Shown here in pieces: positions 44,720 through 57,236 of a stretch of DNA of 64,000 bases. The DNA comes from Melastoma dodecandrum. Taxonomy: Eukaryota > Streptophyta > Magnoliopsida > Myrtales > Melastomataceae. Below the pieces are notes generated by a model. That model was not told the origin of the DNA, searched no databases, and saw nothing but the letters and a program-made list of their open reading frames with translations. Where the stretch lies: the NCBI GenBank assembly GCA_029817715.1, contig JARUPY010000474.1, positions 1,612,001-1,676,000 on the forward strand. Direction: 5' to 3'. A program made the position numbers and the translations under genes. Numbering within the stretch: the first letter of the stretch is position 1; each line of letters begins with the position of its first letter.

Positions 44720-47700
44720 GATGATCCTATCTATTATTTTTCTTTTAAATTTAAGGAACCTTTTCTGTTATTACTTTCAAAAATATTATTATATTGTGAT
44801 TAAATTAGAGAAAGTGGCGTTAGGACAGGAGGGAGGGATACTTTTTTGTATGTAAATAGGAGAAGAGAGGGGGCAACGGGGAAACGGGATGGGTAAAATG
44901 AAAAGATTGGGGAGAGACATAGAGGATAAGAAATGACAAAAGCATCGGTGACTTTGGGGAGTCGTCTACTTTTGGATTTTGGTCGCTTTCACTTTTGGGT
45001 CAAGTTCTAATTCTAAATGAGATGTTGGTGGTGGACCCAAACAACATTTGATTTGATTTGGTGTCACGGAAATGGGAATATAACTTCTCACCCTCGACAC
45101 ATTATTATTTTCTTCAAAAAAATTCGAACTGAATAATTTCCCCGTCCTTTGTGGTTCCTTCTTTTTTTTTTTTAATTCGAATCTGAACGATTCACTCTTA
45201 GAATGGTAGAAGAGGGAGGTTCCGGGAAAAAGCTCTGGAAAAGAAGACAGAAAATGAATAGGACATCATGTGTCATTGGCCTCTTTCATTGCTCGACATA
45301 ATCATTCCCCTCTTCAAAATTACGGGTGTAAATTAGGAGGAGGAGGAGGAGGAGAGGGCAACTCCCCAGCCACCGATTTGCATGAATAGGAGGAAGAAGA
45401 TGGTGTATTTAAAAAAAGAAAAACACAAGAATCCACCGCGCCTGATTAGGGAAAACGCAATAACATTATCAATTAGGGGGATGACGTAAGTCAGATAAAT
45501 GGACAAAGATTGAGCCCCCACACCTTCAAATTTAATACCTCGTCAACCACTAATCTTGTCGGCCTCTCTTGTTTTATGAACTTTTGCCTCTTGGGTGTGG
45601 CCAAACCTCATCCCACGAGTAATACCAATCACGTTCAAAATCTAGATTTGATTATAGGTAATACGGTAAAAGCAAAGATCTACAAGCTGGGATGATAAGA
45701 TAGTCAAATAGTTTTGTGCCTAGGACAGACGTTGGGTACCCCACCTCGTGGCGCCAGTGGGTCATGTGCATCGGTGTCTTGCCCACTACTTTAAGGAAAG
45801 AAAAGGAAAAACCCATAGGCAACATAAATAGTAGTAGTAGTAGTACAGAGAACCCATAGGCCGCACAAGTTTGAATGCAACCGTGTCCTTTTATTTTTCG
45901 CTTTGATGCATGGTTGTCAGAGAAAATCAAGAGATCAATCAGACAGACAGAGGGTTGTTCTGACAACACTACCTTTTCCGCTGTCTCCCCTTATAGACCA
46001 GCGAACGAGCGATTGATTGATTGATTGATTGTATGGGTGTTTGTTGTCAAGTGTCCCCGCTCTACTCAATTCCCATTCCATCATTGTCCCAAACCCAACA
46101 CACAAATATATGTAAAAAGTGCCAATCATACCATCCAACTCCAACTCCAATAATGCTAACTCGAGGTGTCTTCTTTCGCGTGCTCGTAAACATTAGCCTT
46201 ACTACGATATTGAACGGTGGTGTGACCCCATTATTATCAAATCTGAAGATAATCGTTTTCTTGCATCGACACCCCTTTCGATCGTGATGGGGGGTGGGGG
46301 GGGGACTTTAAAAACTCGGTCATTGTTTAAGATTGATTGTAATGAAATCACGGTTATATATATTTATATATCATCATCCCTCCGTCGTGGGTATTAAAAT
46401 TAATAGGGGGAGTCCAATAATTAAGGTTGGGTGGGGGTGGGCGGCTGAAAACAAAATGTAATAAAAAAAATCATGAGGAGTAGTTTGGGGGGTCGAGCTC
46501 CTCGTCATCATCCGACGTCGCACGAGCCCACTTCGTGTGAAGGACGTGATATCCTCCTACTCCCCCTCATCCTCCATCAAAAACTAATAATAATCATAGG
46601 ATTGATTAGATTAGTCGGCGCCAACGCACTATCAGGATGATGGTTATGGCTTTTTCTTTAGAAGCAATTTACTACTTTGAGATGATAAAATGTGACTTTT
46701 TGAAAATAAACTTAAACGCGAGAGTATTTGTCCTTGTATTTATATAATAGTATGTTTGGTGGTTGCAACCATATACAAGATTTGGATCACATTTTTTTTT
46801 TACCGAAGGATTATAATCATTATTTATTACACGAGTATGAGAATTTGGAACCGACTGACAATTTGCGTAGGGACGTCATAAACAACCGATGGTTTCTTAA
46901 TTATCCATATTGACTCGATCATACATACATATACGACTCCTTCCAATTTCCGGATATAAAATCACAAAGATATTGGGATTTGGAAAAAAAAGGGGGTTAT
47001 TAAAAATGAGATGGTCTTAAGTTGAATGAGAGAAAAAGAGGGGCATACCAAGGATGACCTAAGCTTTCCTTTTACCTCACTCTTCACACTTCAATAGATT
47101 TGAGTATGATATCTTACATTGAAGTGTGAATTTTTTTTTAAGAGGAGGGGGGGATTAGGAATAGTTTTGACCTTCAGAAATTGAAAGGTGGCCAACACAA
47201 ACAAGTTCAAAAATGACATGTACAAAAAGCTTCGACATCTATTAAAACATGATTATGAAGCCCAGATTAGGTGTAGAGTTTTTATGGGTGTACTCTTTCG
47301 TTTGCCCATGGCCTGCTTTATATAATAATAATAATAACCATGTATGTGTCCCCCGATCAGTGAATGAATTTTTGGGGGATGTGTTTTTATATAAACCCCA
47401 GATGGCACAAGGACATGTGGAAAGGCTCATTGGTGCGCAAGCAACATTTTTCTTTGGTTCCCGAAACCCCCAAAAAAAAGATTAGACAGATCTCTTAATT
47501 AAAATTGTATGACGCGATCGTGTGTGAAATCAAAAGTTGCCCCCAAAGACATTAATAAAATTAAGATGCTTGTCCCAGACCCCCTCTATCATAATCCGCC
47601 AATTGTTTGTTCGATATATTAGAAAAGGCAGCCACCGTATCTATTCAAATAGTATCTGTACACATCACCCGTGCCTGGTGAAATTCATATCCAATTCCCA

Positions 47701-49546
47701 GATGCCGACAACCTTGAAATTTTAATTTTTATATCTTATTCTAAATCTAAATCTCATTTACGTCGCTAAGATTCATCAGACGACTTTGTGCTTTTCTTCT
47801 CTCAGGGGACAAATTATTATTTTATAACGAACGGATCGTATCATTAATAATTTAATTAAAACGACGTCAGAGTGGCTGTCCCCGTTCTTCCCAAGGCTTC
47901 AGTAAACATCCAAAACTAGAGGGAGTGATTAATATATTTTTGTTCCTAATTAGGGTTGTTCATGAAAATATTTAACGTTTTAGATAAATTTTTCATCGTA
48001 ATTATTCGAATTTGAATAATTATCTCTGAAATTTCGAAGAGGGTATTCTCAAATATTTACGCTAATAATTAGTAATAAAACTTGTAATTAACACCTCTCC
48101 TCCTGTTTATTACACAGTCTTTCGGAAATCACTACATATTCGACATCATTGAATATTAATGAGATAATGAAGTTTGAACGGCACTAATTAATTTTTAATT
48201 TTTTAGAAATGATTCGGGAGTTTCCTCCCCCCACCAAGAAAAAACAAACCTCCCAGTTATATACGCACCTCACACGATAAGCCACGTACATTATTTTAAC
48301 CAGTCATCTAAGGGTTTGGGTTTACCCCTTTTTTTTTGCCAATTTAGTCTATAATTTTAAAAATATTGTTCTTTAATTTTACCAGGAGCGAGAAATTTCA
48401 ACTTTTCTACTTTTCCATTATTTTATCTATTTACGATTAAGCTCATGCAGCATAGATTAATCCGGGAAATAATATATTTACAGAAATAGTTATTCGAATT
48501 AGTGATAGTCACTTATATATCATTTTGGATATATACTTTTCACAATCAATATTCAAAAAATCATTAGGGATAATGAACATTATCCTTAACCGTAAATTCG
48601 GATTTTATTGTACGTGGATAATCCAGCCTTTAAATTTATCTTTTCCTAGTTATCAATTCATAGAACACCCAGTTTTCTTGATGAATTAGAGTTTTCTTTG
48701 CCGAACTTAAGGCTTTCATTATAACTTCTTGAATACTTATCACATTACGAGTTCATATTTGCATTTAGGTCTAAAATGAAAGTGACAACTGATTCCCCAT
48801 AGACACACTTAATTATTTGGAATTTCTTCTTTCCGATTTCAATTTTTCAGCTAATCGTCCATCAAAACTGACCAGTCTAGAGAGTTTTCGGTCTCCATTT
48901 AAACCTCTTTTTTCACAGTCTTCACATCTTGATTTCATCTATTTCCGGAGCCTTTATACTATCAACCTTTTTTTATAATCCCTTGCATAAATAAGTGAGT
49001 TAAAAGTCATTTTTGTCTATGGTAATTACAAAGGTATTTGCTTTAAGACTCCGAGACGAACTTTAAATTCCTGAATTCTTCGTGTTATATTTTGAGAAAT
49101 TATTGATAATTTTTAATATTAGGGAAACTCAAATTGAATTTTTGAATTGTTGAAATGAAAAACTGAGCAAATAATTATAATTTTTTTAAACATTTTGAAA
49201 TATATCGCATTTGCTTATCACATTAGGCATTATTATTAGCTTTAGCTTTTGGCTTGAAATTCAATGGGAAAGTTACAAGCCCCGACAATGACAACTCCAA
49301 ATTGCCCACAGATGCATCTGCCATTTCTCATCCTCATGTTTTAAATTAATTGTCTTTTGGGGATCGATTCAGATTGAGATGCATGCAGTGAGTCCATGGC
49401 ACTCCCCCCCCCAATGGCCTGTCAATTCCTGCTCTCTCTCCCTCTCTCTCCTTCTCCTCAATCCATCTAACTTTACTACAACCAGGAAACACCTCCTCCT
49501 CGCTGCTCCCGATAAAACTAAAAGTAAATTATTCTTTTTAGAATTA
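44720..49546. other. Spacer between the two mirrored BOI-like genes
   Basis: This 4.8-kb AT-rich stretch has no recognised gene. Microsatellites include (AGT)n near 45828-45845 and GATT repeats near 46011-46030. A 12-bp inverted repeat lies at 47083-47130. The arms of the duplication do not obviously continue into it beyond the stop codons. Confidence 0.55.
47083..47130. repeat. Perfect 12-bp inverted repeat with 24-base loop
   Basis: TTCACACTTCAA (47083-47094) and TTGAAGTGTGAA (47119-47130) are exact reverse complements. A run of T follows the right arm. It could be a small hairpin or a decayed MITE; no flanking duplication is evident. Confidence 0.6.
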
Positions 49547-50601
49547 TTAATTGGGGAGGTGGACTTGGAGGGTGGCGGCGACCTGGGAGCCACAAACAGG
49601 ACATGACTGTCGGCTCGACCCCTGCTTGCACCTCTGACACTCCCTGAACACATGCCTGCACGGCATCACCACCACCCCCTCCGACGTTTCCTCCAACCAC
49701 CCCACTTGACAAGCTTTACACCTCCTCCTCCCCCTCCCGCCCACCTCCTCCTCCTCGTCGTTGCTCCCGCAACATGACTCCGCATCTTCTTCCCCCCTCG
49801 CTGCTGCTGCTGGGATGTTGTCCCCCACTCCCCCTGTCGTTCCCAACAGTATCCGCTCCAGGTCAGTCCTCAGGGAATTGGCGGCGGCCTCATTGCTCTG
49901 CGCCAGCCCCCTCCACAGCTGGTTCTCCGCGCACAGGCTCCTTACCCTTTCCTGTAGCCCCCAGTTGAGTTTGGCCAACCTCTGTATCTCCTCATCCTTT
50001 TCCCTCAGCTTTGTCGCAAACGCCCCTCGTATGGCAAATGCCAAGGCCTTGGCCTGCTGCCTCGCTCGCTCTTCCAGCTCTACCCTCAGCCTCTGTGTCT
50101 GCGCATGCCCAATTCCCTCAAATTATATAACCCAAGCATAATTTGCAAACAGATCCAATCTTTGTCTAATAATAATAGTAGTAAGGTGGAGGGGGGGGGG
50201 GAGTTTACATGTAGGGAAATGAGGGAGTCGAGCTCCCTCTGCTGCATCTGGAGGAGGGCGGCTTCCTGTTCGAACAATGGAGACGACAACATATTGATCC
50301 TGTGGGAGGGACATCCAAAAGGAACCGGGGGGGAGTGGTGGGGAAAGGGGGAACAGACGTCCCTGGGCCTCTTCTGGAACGAAGGTAGGGTGGGAGCCAT
50401 GATGATGTTGTGGGCGGTGGTGAGGCCGCTGTCGGCTGCGGAGAGGGGAAGGGGGGCGTTGGGGATTGGGGAAGGGGAAGGGAAGGAGGTCCCTCCGACC
50501 ATGAACATGTGGGGGTTGTTAATCATGGGAGGATCTCTGGTAAGGGGAATGAAATGAGAGGAGGTTGGTATGGGAATGGGATCCCCAGCTTCTATCGCCA
50601 T
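49547..50601 (-). CDS. BOI-type RING E3 ubiquitin ligase, copy 2 (inverted duplicate)
   Basis: Two exons (50601-50209 and 50098-49547) encode 314 aa with the same intron position and splice signals as copy 1; the intron is also similar but has C11 instead of C15. Differences from copy 1 are scattered substitutions (for example TSSH for DPSH, FQKRP for SRKRP), one extra Asn near residue 29, and a shorter poly-Ala/Val tract in the linker (four codons fewer). The C-terminal RING is identical except Gln for His in the ATLQVHLPN tail, and it keeps all eight ligands from C258 onward. The 5' leader around GAATTCATTCCTTTCGAATTC is also shared. Intact frames in both copies argue for recent duplication or gene conversion. 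Confidence 0.9.
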
Positions 50602-51984
50602 TTGCCTTCTATTCTTCTGCTGAATCCCCTCCGTCTTCTTCTTTTGTATGGAATTCGAAAGGAATGAATTCGTTGCGGTGGGGTGAAGGGGACAGATAAA
50701 TGAGAGGAGAGGAGGAATACCAGGAGATAGTGGGGAAATAAAAAAAGAGGGAAATTAGAAGAGGAAGGGAAGGACACACACTTATATATATATATATGGG
50801 GAGAGAGGGAGTTTTGTTTGGGTTGAGAATTGGTTTGGGTTTTTGGGGGGATGGTGTTGAATAATAGAACTTGATTCTTGGTAATTAATTCAACGGGTAA
50901 AATAAATTAATTGGGTGGCGGGCTTGTCAGATTTTGCCTAGCCTGCGGGTGGTGTGACTTGTCAGTTTGGGGTTTTTAACCTTAAAAAAAAAAGGGAGAG
51001 GGAGGGGATTACTGAATGCTGTTCATCATTTCACACACAGTAGACAACTCCAATCCCCCTAATTAATTAAATTGAAGGGATAAATAATGATATTGGGTAG
51101 TCTCAAGTCTCTCCATAAATTGGGATTCCTCAACCAAAAACACAATATTAATAATAATAAGAATGTATCCGAACACATGTTGAAGATGTGGTAAAAATTG
51201 TATTTGAACCATCAAATAGATACAACCTGACCTTCGAATTGGGATAGACAAAATATGAGGGAGGTCTAGAAATTCAATGAATAATTTTTTTGGTTGGGTT
51301 AGGTTAGGACAACAGAAATAACAGTACATCCTCCAAATGGAGGACGAGGACAACAGGACAGAGGTCAAGTGTCGGCATCTGACCCCCCTCTCTCTCTCTT
51401 GTTTCCCCCCAATCCCACGTGTGAAAAGTATTCCTCCTCTTCCCCCAAATAAAAATACTTCTTCTTTTTTGTTTTTGCAAAAATCAATCTGAAATTTTAA
51501 ATAATTATTATAGTACAGAAGGTGGTGGTGGTGGTGGGGTCCACTCATCCCCTTATAAAGGAAGGGAAAATGCAGCATACTTTTCCTTCCGCATGAAAAA
51601 CGACGTCGTTTGTCCCCCCACCTTTCATGGGTTGTCACTCCCTCCCTGTACGGACAAAAACATCTTTCTACAGCCATCCCTGGACTAATCTTCTGATTTC
51701 TTCTACTTCTGCTGTATTCATTTATTGAGAGGGGGGGACCAAAATTTAATACATCCAAAGTGTAAAAAGCATCCACTGGAAAAACGAATGAGAAAGAAAA
51801 CAACGCCCCCCCCCCCCCCCTCTCACCACAACAAATCAATTCATGTGGTGGGGTCAAGAAACAGTAAGTGGTAAGTGCAACAAGATACAAACCTTTTCAT
51901 TTTTTTTATTTTTTTTTGGTTTTTTAGATCCCCGTATTATTCATCCCACACACACTCCCATCAAAATTAAAATTAAAATTAATA
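50602..51984. other. Upstream region of BOI-like copy 2
   Basis: Promoter and intergenic sequence. A TATATATATATA stretch lies near 50785-50796, about 185 bp before the ATG on the minus strand, and may act as a TATA box. A 15-base C run lies at 51806-51820. The long open frame at 51063-51890 is rejected as a gene. Confidence 0.5.
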
Positions 51985-51994
51985 AAATAATTAA

Positions 51995-52692
51995 AAGTTT
52001 TATACGAAAATACAGTTAGTTTTAAAAATAATTACGAAATACGATTCGAGTTTCGTAAATTACGTTTTACCGCCGAAATGACGCATTTTTAAAACGTACC
52101 CCTTAAAATATAAGGAGGGCGGAGGCAGGGACAAGTTTTCAAAACCCGCCCTTGTGACGTTTCCATAATGGACATGGGGTTACGTTTTGAGAACACGCCT
52201 TCATATAGAGGCGGGTTCTCAAAACGCATATTTCGGGATGCGGGTTTTCAAAACTCGCCCTACCATGACTTGGTGAAATTCTTCACAAAAATGGATAAAG
52301 GAGTGGGCGTTTGTTGAGTACGAGTTTTGAAGAAATACCTATCCCTCTCTAACCAACTAAGCTAGAAGGTTTTTATTTTGTCTACTTTTTTGAAAGGTAT
52401 ATTTTAAAAATTCGCCTCTTATTCATTTAATTGAAGGGGCGGGATCCATCTAAGCGGCGAGAATGTATAAGTGTTGGAGAGACTCGTCCATCGAAAGACG
52501 CGTTTGAAAACTCGTCCTAGCATGAAGACGGATACGCGCTTTCATGCTGCATCATTGGATGCCGCATAGGGGCGGATTTTTCTAACAGGACGGGTTTTGA
52601 AAACCTGCGTCGACGGTAAAACCGTATTTTACGAAACTCGGACCGTATTTCATAAATTTTTTTAAAACTAATCGTATTTTTATATAAAATTC
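51995..52692. mobile_element. Foldback element, Mutator-like, copy 2 (decayed)
   Basis: Termini AAGTTTTATACGAAAATACAG (left) and, on the opposite strand, GAATTTTATATAAAAATAC (right) align with the ends of copy 1 at 6281-7467. Both copies share the inner marks CGGTCCGAGTTT/CGATTCGAGTTT and TTTTACCGYCGA. The flanks AAATAATTAA (51985-51994) and AAATAATTGA (52693-52702) match at 9 of 10, as a target duplication would. Internal modules such as AGGCGGGTTCTCAAAACGC and GCGGGTTTTCAAAACTCGCC are fewer and more diverged than in copy 1. It encodes no protein. Confidence 0.78.
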
Positions 52693-52702
52693 AAATAATT
52701 GA

Positions 52703-55700
52703 TGCGAGAGTGTAGGCCCAACTATGCCCTTTTACAAAAGCGAAACAGGAGTAAAGTCGCCCAACCAGGAAAATCTTTTGCAATTGCTGTGTTTCCACCC
52801 CCAACCCCACCCATGTGTTAATCATCCATGGCCAAATCATTTCTCGACTCTGGGTGTCTTGTCCCTGGAAGTGTGAGGGCTCTCTCTCTCTCTCTCTCTT
52901 GTCCAATTCACGTTTTTGCACGTCAAAATTATATTATGTATATTGCCTCCGACCCCACCCCCACCATTATGGAAGGAGGCCCCACCAAAAAGCAAACCAA
53001 ACATCATCTTGAATTCACATTTACCCACCAAGCACACCTTGCACGGCGGACAAAAAGTCTGTCTGTGCGTGGGAGGATGACCGAAAACGACACCCGATTG
53101 TAATCGAGATAATAACAACAGGGTACACAGACGATGATGACGACGATGAAGAAGAAGGGCGGTGTGCAAAACGACTTGTCACTGAGACACATCCTTTTCC
53201 TTGGGAATTAGCTCTCCCCCCCACCCCCCATAAAAGATGGGTGACCAGACAAGACACTGCAGGTTCTAACAGTCCTCTTAACCTTGATACACGCGTCTCC
53301 CCCCACCTTCCTTTCTCTTTTTTCTTTTTTGGAAAAAAAGTTGTATTACAATGGGAACTTCTCTCAATCTCATCTACAGATTCCATCCATCCCCCCATCT
53401 TTTCGTTTCTGTATGCTTCTGCCGTGTGTTCCACTTCCTTGAGAGATTTTCCTTTTTTTTGTCTGTTATCTTGATGCTAGACTTTTGATACTATAGACGA
53501 CCCCCCGCCCTTTGAAGCTTCAGTGTTTCGTGGTCCTAATAATGACGACTCCTTAACTTTTCTTGAGAAAAAAAAAGTAAAAGGTAAGGCCGATAGGGGA
53601 GGTGGGGAAGTGGAGGTGTTGCCTTTTTCTAATGTTTGGAATGGCCACTAAGCAACCCATTGCCCATTATTTCCAATTATCACCGCCTTGTTCTTCAATT
53701 GTGTCGATTCTGGGGTTTGATTCCCTGGAAGGGTTTGGGTTGGGTGGCTATCCAACTTTGTGCTGCTGCAATCGCATGACAATTGCCAGCCTTACCCTAG
53801 GAAAATGACTTGTGCTTCTTCTTTTCATTCATCTTGGTTCTTGGTGGGGGGGGCTACTGTTCCTCCTCCCAAGATACTAATGTCGATGATTCACTAAAGT
53901 CCCTCTCACGTGGGTTCCACCCACTCATCCCTGACTCGTCACCCCCACCGGGTGAATTGAAAATAAAAACAAGGGGGGGGAAGAAAAGTCTGATGGGCAA
54001 TTCCATATGCAAATAACATTTTTGGTAATGTTACTCTATCATCAAAATTGATTCGATGGAGCCCCCCACTTCTTGTAAATGTGAAACGCGGGTTTGGGAA
54101 TAAGGTTCCAGGGTTTCAGAACAATCAGAGAATCAACGAGAAATTTCCCTTTTCTCTTTAAAAAAAAGAACTTTTTCTATGAAGAAGGGTCCCCGTCACA
54201 ATTGAATTGTTGTTTGTACAAACTCCCCTTCAATCGACTAAATAATGACGACCCCACCTTCCTCCCCCCAAAATTCAATTCAATGGTAAAGAAAGATCCA
54301 CCCACCTCATGATATCATTATTTAAGGTGCACGTTCAATTTCAGTCTCTTCCCCTTTGTAGAAGTTATGGCTGTTGGCAGAGTTTGATGATTGTGTTTGC
54401 TTTTGGGTCCACTTCCTCTTCAGTCCCCCCCATGTTCTGTTCCCTTGCCACAACATCCCTCCTATCCCAACTCATTTATTAACCATCCCTCCACACCTCT
54501 TGTAACATGTGATGGAAAACCATTACTTTCTTTCATGCATCGTGATTAAGAGACGTGAGATGGGATGTACCTATTTGATACTACAAAGTATTGATTCACA
54601 GCGAATTGGACATTCTTAAGGAAAAAAGAGAGAGTTGGAGAAGTGGGAAAAAAGAGACGAGTGCTCAAGTACGAGGAAGAAAGAGAGGATGAAGCAAATT
54701 GGGTGAAGTTTTAGATATTATAAAAGTTTTATCCAGATAAATTCAAATGAGTCTGAACCAAGAAAAGATAAGATGGTAAACCAGTCAAGTACTCTTATTT
54801 TATTTGTCTGGAATTATGTTCGGCCCACTTTTGGGATTGGTTCGTTGGATCGAAATTCAATGCATTTTACCCAACTACGTTGTACTGCCAACACTACACT
54901 CTCAATCCTAGCACGATCTTAAGTTGGACCATTCTAAACGTGTCTGACCCGACACCCTATATTACACGACAATTATATGGATTTTCTGATCCATCATAAT
55001 GTGCCATTATTTGTCGATGGTGAGGTTTGAGGTTATGACCCGGAAACTGAATCGGGTTTCCTTGTCCCGGTTTCACTGGTTCGCCCCGTCAAGGAAGGCG
55101 GACCGGCAGAAAGTTTACTTGGGATTTGTATTTCATCGAACGATCGCAATGGCGAGCAACGACTGGGTATGGAATGCGCTAAGTTGGAAGATCTGATCGG
55201 ACTTTGTTCTGTCTACACATACGAGAATCAATTCAGTTTCTCTCTTTTCCCGTCTGCACAAAGAAAACGTTGCATTTTCTTCTCAACATTATTCGACACG
55301 ATTCTATTCCTAGTCAATTGATTTGACTACGATGAAGGCTGATAAGATCGATGTCGAAGACGCGTGTGCCTAAGGTCGACCCCCTTCGCCGTTCGAAATC
55401 CGTGTCGGATTGAATATTGTTGTGAAAAGCCTCTGCCTCTCTAAGAGCTGCAGCACAACAAACACGTGAATTTACAGTGTGTGAGAACTTTCGAACTGAT
55501 GTCGACCACGAAGTAAAGGAATCACCATAGAACAAGTGATGAATACGTTTGGTGGTATCGGCTCATGGTAAGTGCTCTGGTACCCCTGTGAAAGCGGGAT
55601 TACGACTCTCCTGATGCCCCCACCTTCATCGACCTCCCGGCAGGCTGAATTTCCACAATCATTTAAAATCAGGTGTTAAGTCCATCACACCGACATCAGT

Positions 55701-56750
55701 TCCTCGCTGGAATACCGTCGTTGATTCCATTCAGATGTTACCTTTATCCAACCCAATCAGAGATCTGCCTCCTGGAAAGTGTGGCACCAAAATCCCAACT
55801 CTCTTCTTTATTGTCCTTACTTTTATGAACCGATTGTCTTGATATGTGACATCCTTACGTGGCAATTTCTGGCCTCTGCCAGGTCAGTCGCTCTTGCCTG
55901 TGACGGAAACAACTTTCGATTAATCATGGTAGCTTGATGCTCCATCAGTGCATCATTCTCGACATATCTAGATTGCATGCACTCCGCCTCGAACATCCCT
56001 TTACAGGTTCGTCCTTTCATTGAAGGAGCTTTAAAGCTGGATGAACCCTTGAGATCTCCCATCACCAACTTCTGTGCACCATCACTCGCTCAGATCCATG
56101 TCAATATACGGCAGAATGGTATCTGCTGGACATAGGAACTTGGATTTTCTCCTGAAGGTATTCAAAAGAAGACACTGTTGAAATTACCCCTTTGCTTATT
56201 CAACAGATAAACAAAAACGAATAAACATCAACGATCGAAACATGACATTACATGCCGCAGAACTGTATGGTTAATGGACAGATTAGTGAAGGGCTCCATG
56301 ACAACGGGGCTAGATTAAACAAAAGAATGTGAGACTCAATTCAGAAGAGACGTAGAGGCTGGAATCAAATAGAAACCCACAAGAAGAGAAGGTTCGGATC
56401 ATGATAGGTGGATGGATCACAGCTCTTAATGACAGACATTTCACGTCACAAATTAAGCTGCGCATCTGCATATAAAACCCGATAATGTTGAGTAGGCAAC
56501 CCTCTTCGGCGAATTGGTCGCCCCTTTGATAGTGAATGTGAAGGGGGCTCTCAAATAGGTCGCATTCAATGGTCCATCCATCCATTAATGAGTGCAGATG
56601 AAGCCAGAAAGCAATGAACCACTTAAATAGCTCTAAATAGAAGGCGTGGACATGATCAGAAAGTAAGAAACAACCAAATCCACCACGTGAATTCGATCAA
56701 ACATCACTACCGGCCAACTACTAAAGAATTAAAGTCCGACATGTACAAAA
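52703..56750. other. Gene-poor stretch
   Basis: A (CT)n microsatellite lies at 52881-52899. Open frames at 53021-53434, 54999-55196, 55823-56068 and 56310-56585 show no family resemblance. The 55.0-56.6 kb part has a base composition closer to coding DNA than its surroundings, but no gene could be assembled. Confidence 0.45.
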
Positions 56751-56952
56751 TTTGATCCATGGACATTTCAGACCTTAAACTAGGAAAGTATCTCCCTCAC
56801 CAATTTACGGCGGCGGGAACACAGATACAGGAGGAAGGGGGGGGGGGGGGTTGCACTCATGTTCTGAAGAAACAAAGAGATATGCGGCTCCCTTGCGTAC
56901 AAATTGCTCCACTCAGTATCCACAGGGAAATAAATACGGCCCGGTCTGATAT

Positions 56953-57022
56953 TAGGCTGGGCCGCACAGTAAGTGCATCATCATCCCGTCGAGGGGTAAT
57001 TCCGTCAAATAGCCCTAAACCC
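56953..57022 (+). promoter_or_regulatory. Site II and telo-box-like elements upstream of dapB
   Basis: TGGGCC (about 56957) and CCCTAAACCC (about 57012) lie 220-280 bp before the dapB ATG. Together they are typical of promoters of plant genes active in growing cells. Function here is inferred. Confidence 0.4.
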
Positions 57023-57236
57023 CCCCTCCCTTTCCTTCCCTCCCTCCATCTCCACCGTCGTCCCCTGTCCAACCGCCACGAAACCCTGCCGCCGGTGAGG
57101 CCCTCCGACTTCCGAATTCCTCTTTATGAAGACGATGTCTGGTAGTTTCCTTTGAGCTGATCGCCATTTACTGAATTGTTTCCATGTTTCTTCCTTTGTT
57201 TTCTGTTTTCTCCTTGTCGAGGTTGTTTCAGGAAGA

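Noticed and set aside
51063..51890. 275-codon open frame on the minus strand upstream of BOI-like copy 2
   Set aside because: Low-complexity composition (Gly, Ser and His runs from GGT, GGA and C-run repeats), no domain, overlaps promoter sequence; best read as a chance frame.
55823..56585. Possible unrecognised gene on the minus strand at 55.6-56.6 kb
   Set aside because: Two short frames look moderately coding-like, but no splice-compatible longer model or family resemblance could be built.
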